DNA of 55,267 bases from an uncultured Saprospiraceae bacterium (GTDB lineage: Bacteria; Bacteroidota; Bacteroidia; Chitinophagales; Saprospiraceae): positions 1 to 55,267 of the forward strand of contig CAKZSH010000033.1 in NCBI GenBank assembly GCA_937918905.1. The letters run 5' to 3'. Shown one piece after another: positions 16,112 through 23,722 of the stretch. Position 1 is the first letter of the stretch. The number at the start of each line of letters is the position of its first letter. The notes beneath the pieces were generated by a model. The model searched no databases. It was not told the origin of the DNA and was given only the letters and a program-made list of their open reading frames with translations. The translations under genes were made by a program, and so were the position numbers.

Positions 16112-19081
16112 TTATTGAATAATTAATTTGCCGCTTTGAACGACAAGTCCTTTAACTTCTATGGTAAATACATAGAGTCCTTGTGGTAATTGGTTTCTAT
16201 AAAATTCTAGTGTATTACTTTCAAATTTCTCAGTACGTACTTTCTTTCCTGCGGTATCAAAAACATGGAAATCCATATTTTTAAATTGTTCGCCTTCGAC
16301 TTTGATTTTTGCAAAATCAGTAAACGGATTGGGATAAACCTCTATGCTCACATGTGGCAGTTCAGGGTTTTCTATGGATGTCAAAAAGCAAACAAAATCA
16401 GTTAATTGTTCTCCTCCTACTTGATGCCGTGAATATTCTGTAATGTTGGGTGCATCATAATCTTGGTAAACAATCGCACCATTTTCAATGATAGTGCCCA
16501 CGGGATTGTTGGGCTTTTGAGAAATTCGGTATTTAACAAACCCGTGGGACAACAGTTCGTTTGTGGTGCTATTCGGCTGGTCTAGATTTTCAAATGTAAA
16601 TTTTATAAATCCATTACCATATGCTTCAAAAATGTAAGGGTGGCTACTCGCACCAGGACGGATGCTAGTGATATCCAGATTAGATGGAATGGTATCACGA
16701 ATGACCACCCTTCCTGAAGTATCCATTCCTACGTTTTGAAAACGGATATGATACTTCAGGTCGGTTTGGGATGTAATTAAATCGGTGTTGGTAGAACAAG
16801 TGTCCTTGTATCCTTTGGGATAGCCTTTAAAATCTATCGCGTCAAATGACAATTGGTTTTCAATACAATCTTTACTTTGGTACGGATCTCTATCTGCTTC
16901 CTCTAGTTGAGTTACAAAGCCAAGAGATGAACCTGTATTATTTGGATCGCAAGCTTCAACAGAAGATGTTGCGAAGTAATTTCTTCCTGGGTGATTTGGA
17001 GATTGATTTGCAATTAAACGATAGTGCTTACCATTTGCCGCAATCTTAATGGTCTGCTTTTCTCCCGGTGCCAATAAATCAGATGGAGCAGGCTGTTGAA
17101 GCATCACAACATCTTCTGTTACAATATAATCGGAACCTTGAGTCATAGGATTATTTCCGATATTGACAATTTCGAAAACAATCGAGTCTCCATCGCAATA
17201 GCTATTTACAGAAATACTTGAGCCATCCCAATTTGGATTATCAGCAAGGCAAGTAGCATCTGGAGTAATCCGTGCTTCTACACAATGTGTTTCATCTGCA
17301 AGAGTAGTGTTACAATCTGCGTTAACTGTAACTTCAAAGAAACCACATGCTCCAATATCAATATTCCCAACTGTAAAAACATGAAGACTATCATCAACAA
17401 AAATTGATGGAATAGTACTATTAAGTACAGTTAGATTTTTTTCAAAAATCAAATCCACTTGAACCCCAACTGCTAGTTCAGTTCCTTGATTACAAAAATC
17501 GACACGGTAAACATTGTCTTCACATGGAATAATTCGTGATGTTGCCACATCAACTTCCATGACTGGACAAACGATTTCGGTCTGGATGGGATAGTCTAAG
17601 TTTACAATGTCGAAGTCATTAACATCAACCTGAAAGTCAGGTGTTTGGCAAGTATTTGAATTCCAATAAACATTAGGAATAATAATATTCAATTCATAAC
17701 TTCCTGAGTCTGTTCGTACACTAAAATCTCCGTTCGCATCAACCGATCCATAGAAAGTTCGATCTACACCTTTCGCTTCTACAATCCAATTGCGAAGGCT
17801 AGTTTCATCATTCTGAAAAGTACAATCATTGTTAGCATCTCGAAATGCTTTACCTGTAATTTGATTGGTTAGAGTCTCTCCATTTTCATCAGTTTTCACT
17901 AAATATACATCGAACCCTAATCCAAAACTATTTGATCGTGATCCAGCTATTGCGAAACCTCCATCATATGTTTCTGTGATACCTTCTCCAAATTCTAAAA
18001 AATCATCTTGTCCAATACTTTTTCGAAATATCTCATTTCCTGTAAGCGTATTTATTTTTATCAGAAAATAATTAATATTTAGAGCTGTCACTTCATGATA
18101 ACCTACTATCATTAAATTTCCATCCTGCGTTACAACAATCTCATGGCCTATTTCAAAAACACCATTTTCCCCAAAGACGGAAAGATTTTCAAAACCTGCA
18201 TTACTATTGATTTCTAATAAAGCAACATCAGACTGTCCTCCCGATTGACCTGTAATAAAAATATTACCATTGGGTGCCAATACAAGATCTTCTCCTGAAT
18301 CAAAATCAGTAACACCATAACCTGTAAAATCAATAACTATATCACCAGTACTATTAACCTCAAGATAAATTATATCAAAACTTTGAGAAGTCTCTTCTGT
18401 TCGACCAGTAACTACAAAATTTCCATTAGGTTTTTGGATTACAGCTGTTCCAATATCATCTAAAGGATTTCCATAAAATTTACGGAATTCTTCATCTCCA
18501 TTTCCATCTACCTTCCATAAGAAAACGTCTTTATTTCCAGTTGCAACATCTTCAGTATATCCAGTAATAATATAGCCACCATCATTTGTTGGCGCAATAC
18601 TTAGAGCTTCATCATCATTATCGCCAGTAGTAGAAAAGAATTTTGTCCATTGCTTAACGCCGCTATCATCTAGTTTAAATAAAATAACATCTTTTCCTCC
18701 ATTCACTAAATCATTTCCATTTCCAACGATAACCACTCCATCTTGATCATGAGCAACAGTAACATCTAGTCCCATTTCTTGCCCTGCAGTACCTTCGATA
18801 TTTGACCAAAGCTCAGTTCCATCTACATCAGTTCTTATTGTATATATTTGATTTGCATTTCCAAATGAGTTGGAGTATCCAACCATAACTAAACCATGAT
18901 CTTGCATTTCCACAATTGCTTTCGCTTCATCAGGGCCGTTGATTGCTCCATATACCTTTTCCCAACCTAATACATCTTGAGCGCTTGTCTCAAAAAAACC
19001 AATAAGACTCAATGCAACTAGTACTGCTACTATACTTAGTCGTTTGAGTCTTATCAGGTTGTATGTATTATATAATCTCAC
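16112..19081 (-). CDS. Large secreted protein with T9SS type A sorting domain
   Basis: A cell-surface or secreted protein of about 990 residues. After a signal peptide (IVAVLVALSLIGFFETSAQ) come repeats of about 50 residues such as GGYIITGYTEDVATGNKDVFLWKVDGNG, which look like a beta-propeller. A Cys-rich region follows, then a conserved Ig-like domain (LKYHIRFQNVGMDTSGRVVIRDTIP) and the T9SS C-terminal sorting domain (YPNPFTDFAKIKV to GKLIIQ). I chose the GTG at 19081 because it places the signal peptide at the N terminus and a -7-like box lies just upstream. The first ATG, at 19171, would add 30 residues before the signal. Confidence 0.85.
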   Translation of the reverse strand: MRLYNTYNLIRLKRLSIVAVLVALSLIGFFETSAQDVLGWEKVYGAINGPDEAKAIVEMQDHGLVMVGYSNSFGNANQIYTIRTDVDGTELWSNIEGTAGQEMGLDVTVAHDQDGVVIVGNGNDLVNGGKDVILFKLDDSGVKQWTKFFSTTGDNDDEALSIAPTNDGGYIITGYTEDVATGNKDVFLWKVDGNGDEEFRKFYGNPLDDIGTAVIQKPNGNFVVTGRTEETSQSFDIIYLEVNSTGDIVIDFTGYGVTDFDSGEDLVLAPNGNIFITGQSGGQSDVALLEINSNAGFENLSVFGENGVFEIGHEIVVTQDGNLMIVGYHEVTALNINYFLIKINTLTGNEIFRKSIGQDDFLEFGEGITETYDGGFAIAGSRSNSFGLGFDVYLVKTDENGETLTNQITGKAFRDANNDCTFQNDETSLRNWIVEAKGVDRTFYGSVDANGDFSVRTDSGSYELNIIIPNVYWNSNTCQTPDFQVDVNDFDIVNLDYPIQTEIVCPVMEVDVATSRIIPCEDNVYRVDFCNQGTELAVGVQVDLIFEKNLTVLNSTIPSIFVDDSLHVFTVGNIDIGACGFFEVTVNADCNTTLADETHCVEARITPDATCLADNPNWDGSSISVNSYCDGDSIVFEIVNIGNNPMTQGSDYIVTEDVVMLQQPAPSDLLAPGEKQTIKIAANGKHYRLIANQSPNHPGRNYFATSSVEACDPNNTGSSLGFVTQLEEADRDPYQSKDCIENQLSFDAIDFKGYPKGYKDTCSTNTDLITSQTDLKYHIRFQNVGMDTSGRVVIRDTIPSNLDITSIRPGASSHPYIFEAYGNGFIKFTFENLDQPNSTTNELLSHGFVKYRISQKPNNPVGTIIENGAIVYQDYDAPNITEYSRHQVGGEQLTDFVCFLTSIENPELPHVSIEVYPNPFTDFAKIKVEGEQFKNMDFHVFDTAGKKVRTEKFESNTLEFYRNQLPQGLYVFTIEVKGLVVQSGKLIIQ

Positions 19082-19123
19082 GAAAAAAAATTTATTTTTG
19101 GTTGTTGTTTTAATAAGTACAAT

Positions 19124-19132
19124 ACAAATATG
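19124..19132 (-). promoter_or_regulatory. Possible -7 promoter box of the T9SS cargo gene
   Basis: On the minus strand CATATTTG differs at one position from the Bacteroidota -7 consensus TAnnTTTG. A TTG lies about 21 bases further upstream. The implied transcription start would be inside the ATG-extended frame and about 35 bases before the GTG start. Confidence 0.35.
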
Positions 19133-19284
19133 AACATGTTTTAAGGTGATTTCAAGGACATCGAAAAGCATTTGTTGAACACTTTTTTCGTGCTTTTTTT
19201 ATTAAAAAAAATATTTAAAAACATAACTTACTGAAAATCAACCAATTAAGTTGATTTAAATTCTATTAAAAATGAATTAATTTG

Positions 19285-19292
19285 TAAATTTG
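19285..19292 (+). promoter_or_regulatory. Possible -7 promoter box of the 469-residue protein gene
   Basis: TAAATTTG matches the TAnnTTTG -7 consensus of the Bacteroidota primary sigma factor and lies 23 bases before the ATG. I see no good TTTG element at the -33 distance. It overlaps the second copy of the 13-mer ATTTGTTGAACAC. Confidence 0.35.
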
Positions 19293-19315
19293 TTGAACAC
19301 ATATTTTTTTTTGTT

Positions 19316-20725
19316 ATGAAAAAAAGTCAATTAGTTCACATATTAAATACTTTTTCTACTAAGGAAATTCGTGAAATGCGTAAATGGTTGAATTCTCCTG
19401 CCCATAATCAAAGGCAAGATGTTATTCAATTATTTGAATATTTCTTTGAAGACAATCATTTAGCTAAAGAAGATTCCCTAGAAAAGCCCATTATTTTCTC
19501 ATGGATTTTCCCAAAAGAAACGTATGATGATGCGAAAATGCGTCAGGTAATATTTTTTTTATTAAAAACTATTGAAGAGTTTTTGATTTATCAGGAGATC
19601 AATGCAGATGAGGTAAATATGAAAATTATGCTTGCGAGGACTTTTCGAAAAAGAAAATTGGATAAACTTTTTCAAAAAAACATCAAACAGTCTGAGAAAT
19701 TATTGGAAGGAATTGCTTTTGAAAATATAAAATATCTAAGAAATAATTATTTAATCCAATCTGAAAAATCAGCTTTTCTTAGCAAAAGAAATAGGCTAGA
19801 TAAAAATTTACAAAATGTATCTGATGCTCTTGATGTATCTTTCCTATCTGAAAAATTGAAAGAAAGTTGTTTGATGCTTTCTCACCAATCTGTTTATAAA
19901 AAAGAATTAAACTATGGTTTACTTGATGCTCTACTGCCTTATGTAGAACAAGAGGAATATCTAAAGTACCCTATTGTTGCCACCTATTTTTATGTTTATA
20001 AAACAATTATAGGTGATGATGATGAGTCCTATTTTTATCTTTTGAAAGAGAAAATTTATCAATATGCAAGTCAGTTTTCATTGATAGAAATTCGAGATAT
20101 TCATTTAATGACTATTAACTATTGTATTCGAAAAATGAACTCAGGGGTAGAAAATTTTATCCGAGAAGCATTTGAACTTTATAAATTAGGATTTGAAAGC
20201 AAGATATTGATTGAAAATAATCAAGTTACAAGAGTTACTTTTCACAATGTTGTTTCTATTGGATTAAAATTAAAAGAATATACTTGGGTTGAAAATTTTA
20301 TCAATAATTACCAACAATATTTAGAGGAAAAACATCGGCAAGGATTTGTATATTATTGTTTAGCCAGATTGCATTACGGAAAGAAGGATTATGAAAAAGC
20401 AATGAAACTTCTTGTGCAAGAAGTGCATTATGATGACATCATTATCAATCTTTCTGCGAAAACTTTGTTAATGAAAATGTATTATGAACTGGATGAGTTT
20501 GATGTTTTGGAATCGCTATTAGAAAGTATGCGTACATACCTTCAAAGGAAAAAAGTGATGGGATACCATAAAAGTAATTACAAAAACATTGTTAGGCTCA
20601 CCAAAAAATTACTCAAAGTAACTCCTTACAGCAAAACAAAAAAAGAGAAACTTAAAACCGAAATTACAGAAGCCACACCTTTGACAGAAAAGGCATGGCT
20701 TCTACAACAATTGGATGCGCTCTAA
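19316..20725 (+). CDS. Hypothetical helical protein, 469 residues
   Basis: I do not recognise this protein family. It has no signal peptide or membrane segment. It reads as an all-alpha repeat protein, rich in Lys, Glu, Leu and Tyr, with TPR-like helix pairs late in the sequence (for example FVYYCLARLHYGKKDYEKAMKLLVQE near residue 345). The N terminus, including FSTKEIREMRKWLNSPAHNQRQDVIQLFEYF, resembles a short helical domain. It ends 2 bases before the convergent prfA stop, with no terminator between them. Codon use and base composition match the neighbours. Confidence 0.75.
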   Translation: MKKSQLVHILNTFSTKEIREMRKWLNSPAHNQRQDVIQLFEYFFEDNHLAKEDSLEKPIIFSWIFPKETYDDAKMRQVIFFLLKTIEEFLIYQEINADEVNMKIMLARTFRKRKLDKLFQKNIKQSEKLLEGIAFENIKYLRNNYLIQSEKSAFLSKRNRLDKNLQNVSDALDVSFLSEKLKESCLMLSHQSVYKKELNYGLLDALLPYVEQEEYLKYPIVATYFYVYKTIIGDDDESYFYLLKEKIYQYASQFSLIEIRDIHLMTINYCIRKMNSGVENFIREAFELYKLGFESKILIENNQVTRVTFHNVVSIGLKLKEYTWVENFINNYQQYLEEKHRQGFVYYCLARLHYGKKDYEKAMKLLVQEVHYDDIIINLSAKTLLMKMYYELDEFDVLESLLESMRTYLQRKKVMGYHKSNYKNIVRLTKKLLKVTPYSKTKKEKLKTEITEATPLTEKAWLLQQLDAL

Positions 20726-20727
20726 TT

Positions 20728-21801
20728 TTACTCGTCATTCATTCCTGCTTTCATCTTTTCCGCATTCTCAGCTACTTGTAAAGCTTCAATAATCATTTCC
20801 AAATCACCTGCTATAACTTTATCTAACTTATTTAAAGACAAACCAATTCGATGATCGGTAACTCTATTTTGAGGATAATTATAAGTTCTGATTTTATCAG
20901 ACCGATCACCAGAACCTACTAACGATTTTCGTTCAGCAGCTACTGCGGATTCATGTTGATTTTTTTGAGATTCCAAAATTTTTGCATACAATCTTTGCAT
21001 TGCAATATCTGAGTTTTTATGTTGAGAACGACCGTCCGTACTCTCTGCCACAATGCCTGTAGGTAGGTGCGTATAACGAACTCCTGACTCTGTTTTGTTA
21101 ACGTGCTGCCCACCTGCTCCACTTGCTCTAAATGTATCTCTTCGCAAATCTGCTTTATTGATATTTATATCTTCCATCTCGAATTTAGGCATCACTACAA
21201 CTGTTGCTGCTGAAGTGTGTACACGTCCCTGCGATTCTGTTTTGGGAACTCGTTGCACTCGATGTGCACCTGATTCAAATTTTACAGTTCCAAAAACATC
21301 CGTTCCAGTAATTTCTAAGACTATTTTATTGTACCCACCTACAGTTCCTTCATTCATAGTGAGCACTTCTACATTCCATTTTTTGGAATCAAAATAACGT
21401 GAATACATTTTATATAAATCTCCTGCAAAAATACTTGCTTCATCTCCTCCTGTACCTGATCGGATTTCAAAAATAACATCTTTTTCATCTTCAGGATCTT
21501 TGGGTATTAAAAGAATTTTGGCTCTTTCTTCTAAAGCTATTTGTCGTGGTTCGAGCTCGGCCAATTCTTCTCTGGCCATTTCTTTCATCTCTGCATCTGT
21601 GTCATTCAGCATCTCTTTTGAAGAATCGATATTTTCTAAAACTGATTTGTATTCTATATAAACATCAACAATCTCTTTAAGGTCTTTGTATTCCTTATTC
21701 AATTTTTTATATCGATCCATATCAGATATCACAGATGGGTCGCTCAGCTGTTCTTCGATATAAATATATTTTTCGTGAATGGCTTCTAATTTATCTAGCA
21801 T
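20728..21801 (-). CDS. prfA: Peptide chain release factor 1
   Basis: RF1 recognises UAA and UAG stop codons and triggers peptide release. The 357-residue protein has the GGQ loop in RASGAGGQHVNKTESGVRYTH, and the start of the central domain IFEIRSGTGGDEASIFAGDLYKMYSRY. I start it at the ATG at 21801 (MLDKLEAIHEKY), where family members begin. The open frame continues 35 codons upstream, but that part is encoded by the intergenic ATTTTGAATGATGAATTTTGAAT repeat and is unlike RF1. Confidence 0.95.
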   Translation of the reverse strand: MLDKLEAIHEKYIYIEEQLSDPSVISDMDRYKKLNKEYKDLKEIVDVYIEYKSVLENIDSSKEMLNDTDAEMKEMAREELAELEPRQIALEERAKILLIPKDPEDEKDVIFEIRSGTGGDEASIFAGDLYKMYSRYFDSKKWNVEVLTMNEGTVGGYNKIVLEITGTDVFGTVKFESGAHRVQRVPKTESQGRVHTSAATVVVMPKFEMEDININKADLRRDTFRASGAGGQHVNKTESGVRYTHLPTGIVAESTDGRSQHKNSDIAMQRLYAKILESQKNQHESAVAAERKSLVGSGDRSDKIRTYNYPQNRVTDHRIGLSLNKLDKVIAGDLEMIIEALQVAENAEKMKAGMNDE

Positions 21802-22204
21802 GTTTTTATTATGTATTTTGAATGATGAATTTTGAATCTCCTCAATAGAGTAATTCAACATTTTGATTTTTTCAATAAAATAAAAATAAATAAAAGGTAA
21901 GTGCAAGAGTGTCCTTGCAAAAAGATTTTTAGCGTAGCTAATAAAAAAAGGTAAGAGGAGAAATATACATTTCTATTTTTTTAGAAAAAAATAAATGAGA
22001 TGACTCTTCAATGGTTTATCCATATCAAAGTCATCTCATTTTTAACATTGCAAAAATAAAATTTATCCGCAGAGTACCCAAAGAATGGCTCCCGAAAAAA
22101 TATAGTTCTAGTGTTTGAATTTTTACATTAAAAAATTCATTCAAGTAATCAGTAATAAAAGTTGGTGTTATTGTGGTATCCTTTTCGCTCTCCTGAAAAT
22201 TCAA
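21802..22204. other. Spacer between prfA and the anti-sigma gene
   Basis: About 400 bases without a convincing gene. It begins with the TTTTGAATGATGAATTTTGAAT-type repeat upstream of prfA (about 21812-21838). It also holds a strong hairpin at 21993-22041. Confidence 0.5.
21993..22041. terminator. Hairpin terminator
   Basis: AAATGAGATGACT (21993-22005) pairs perfectly with AGTCATCTCATTT (22029-22041). It lies downstream of the anti-sigma gene on the minus strand and probably ends the sigma/anti-sigma transcript. Confidence 0.6.
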
Positions 22205-22462
22205 CTAAGGTTGTTGATTAGGTGGAGCTGGCACATTTATTTTATCCTTGATGGATTGGATAAGGGCAGGAGAAACTTTACGTCTATGTATTTTGCTTTT
22301 CAAAAATTCCCTAAATGATTGTTCTTTACTTAGTACTTCTTTATAAGCCGGATTTCGTCTAATTTCTTTAAGTAGTTCCATTTCTGCTTCTTTCGTTAAC
22401 TCGTTGTCTAAATACATTGTGACTTTTTGTACGAGTTGTTGATAATTATTTGTGTTACCCAT
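22205..22462 (-). CDS. Putative cytoplasmic anti-sigma factor
   Basis: An 85-residue protein with the arrangement of a short anti-sigma domain: VTMYLDNELTKEAEMELLKEIRRNPAYKEVLSKEQSFREFLKSKI, then a basic Pro-containing tail. It resembles the N-terminal sigma-binding part of zf-HC2-type anti-sigma factors (YLDNELS, then the helix EIEKHLAEC) but lacks the zinc ligands and any membrane segment. It lies downstream of an ECF sigma gene on the same strand, which is the main reason for the call. It could be released by a partner rather than by membrane proteolysis; that is inference. Confidence 0.65.
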   Translation of the reverse strand: MGNTNNYQQLVQKVTMYLDNELTKEAEMELLKEIRRNPAYKEVLSKEQSFREFLKSKIHRRKVSPALIQSIKDKINVPAPPNQQP

Positions 22463-22504
22463 GACTTAAAATTTTAAACTACTTTCGGATTTAGAACACA
22501 AGAA

Positions 22505-22645
22505 TCAACAATTATCTAAATTACCCTGCGGAAATGAACATGAGACTAACCCTACTCCCCATGAGGCCACATCACAACTTCTCCCAAAGGGATCGGCGGT
22601 GCCTGATGGTATACTGGATGTTAATATGGTTAATCTGAAATTCAT
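22505..22645 (-). CDS. Candidate small Cys-containing peptide, 46 residues
   Basis: A short frame between the sigma and anti-sigma genes. It begins MNFRLTILTSSIPSGTADPF and ends SWGVGLVSCSFPQGNLDNC, with three Cys, many Ser/Thr and few charges. An in-frame ATG at 22690 would lengthen it to 61 residues. I do not recognise it. It has no signal peptide. The same DNA may instead act as an RNA structure, because part of it can compete for pairing with the hairpin at 22778-22850. Confidence 0.3.
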   Translation of the reverse strand: MNFRLTILTSSIPSGTADPFGRSCDVASWGVGLVSCSFPQGNLDNC

Positions 22646-22777
22646 AATTTTTCCTATTGATTGGATATTAAAGATTTTGTTGTGTTTCAAAAATTGAAAA
22701 TAGTTTGGTGAACAATACAGGAGTGAATTTTACGCTCCTAATATAATTTATTTAAATTAATAATAATAAAACAAAAT

Positions 22778-22850
22778 GAGGTCACACCTAGTCCCATTCT
22801 AACTGACTTTCCTTAGAAAGTAGTATTCTGGTAGGTCTAGTTGTAACCTC
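22778..22850 (-). promoter_or_regulatory. Long stem-loop after the sigma gene (terminator or attenuator)
   Basis: GAGGTCACACCTAG (22778-22791) pairs with CTAGTTGTAACCTC (22837-22850) with two mismatches. The loop holds a smaller hairpin (GACTTTCC/GGAAAGT-like, around 22805-22822). It lies 6 bases after the sigma stop in the minus transcript. As it precedes the anti-sigma gene, it could set the ratio of the two products. Confidence 0.5.
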
Positions 22851-22856
22851 TTCTAA

Positions 22857-23453
22857 TTACTTTGAACGCTTATCCTTGTATCCAAGGGTAGCGGCATACT
22901 CTTTTAATTTTTCTTTCAACATGTTACGCGCTCGATGTAATCGAGAACGTACAGTTCCGATAGGAATATCTATAATTTTAGATATTTCCTCGTAGGTGAA
23001 TCCTTCAATATCGCAAAGCAAAATGACTGTTCTGAAATCAACAGGCAAACCATTGATGGCGATCGTAATTTCATCGCCCATCATAGCTTGGTACAATTCC
23101 ACTCGTAAATCCACATAACTAGAGTATTGGTTATTATCCTCTTGATCGTGGTAAGTAATAATTTCCTCGAAGTCAACAGCTGTTGGTCGCTTAGCTTTTT
23201 TTCGGTAACGGTTAATAAACTCGTTCTTCAAAATTTTAAACAACCAAGCTTTCGCATTGGTACCTACAATGTACTTGTCGATAAAACGATAACTTTTCAA
23301 GTAGGTTTCTTGTACAAGATCATCCGCATCAGTCTCGTTGTATGTGAGATGATATGCAAACGTCTTTAACGCATCTGCATGCGGCAAAAACTCTTCCTCG
23401 AAAATTTGATCGTGATTTCGCTTAGTCAAAATGTCGTCAGTTATTAGTAACAT
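22857..23453 (-). CDS. ECF-type RNA polymerase sigma factor
   Basis: A 198-residue sigma-70 family protein. Region 2 spans about residues 25-95 (ADALKTFAYHLTYNETDADDLVQETYLKSYRFIDKYIVGTNAKAWLFKILKNEFINRYRK). Region 4 spans about 135-185 (LPVDFRTVILLCDIEGFTYEEISKIIDIPIGTVRSRLHRARNMLKEKL) and includes the helix-turn-helix. The spacing between regions fits group 4 (ECF). Its likely anti-sigma partner is encoded downstream at 22205-22462. The signal to which it responds is unknown. A second, different ECF sigma gene is at 32740. Confidence 0.93.
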   Translation of the reverse strand: MLLITDDILTKRNHDQIFEEEFLPHADALKTFAYHLTYNETDADDLVQETYLKSYRFIDKYIVGTNAKAWLFKILKNEFINRYRKKAKRPTAVDFEEIITYHDQEDNNQYSSYVDLRVELYQAMMGDEITIAINGLPVDFRTVILLCDIEGFTYEEISKIIDIPIGTVRSRLHRARNMLKEKLKEYAATLGYKDKRSK

Positions 23454-23647
23454 AAAGTTAAAAATTTATCTTTTTCTAGCAAATTTTGTGCAACCCACAT
23501 CATTTACTAAATCAAGAGATTAATGAATTGACAAGCATACAATTACTTGAAAAATGTATTATCGAACCCATAAACTAAGCTTTTGCTAAAAAAGTTTCCG
23601 AAACAGATTTTTTTTGAAAAAAACATGAACTTTTTTTCAAAAAATCA

Positions 23648-23685
23648 AAAAAGCCTCCAGAATTCAGGCATTCTGGAGGCTTTTT
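23648..23685. terminator. Strong intrinsic terminator after the PorW/SprE-like gene
   Basis: A perfect 16-bp stem (23648-23663 with 23670-23685, core GCCTCCAGAAT) has a 6-base loop and flanking A and T tracts. It lies about 40 bases beyond the stop codon of the minus-strand gene. Confidence 0.85.
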
Positions 23686-23722
23686 ATTTTTGATAAAAAT
23701 TTAAAAACTATTTATTTTCCTA

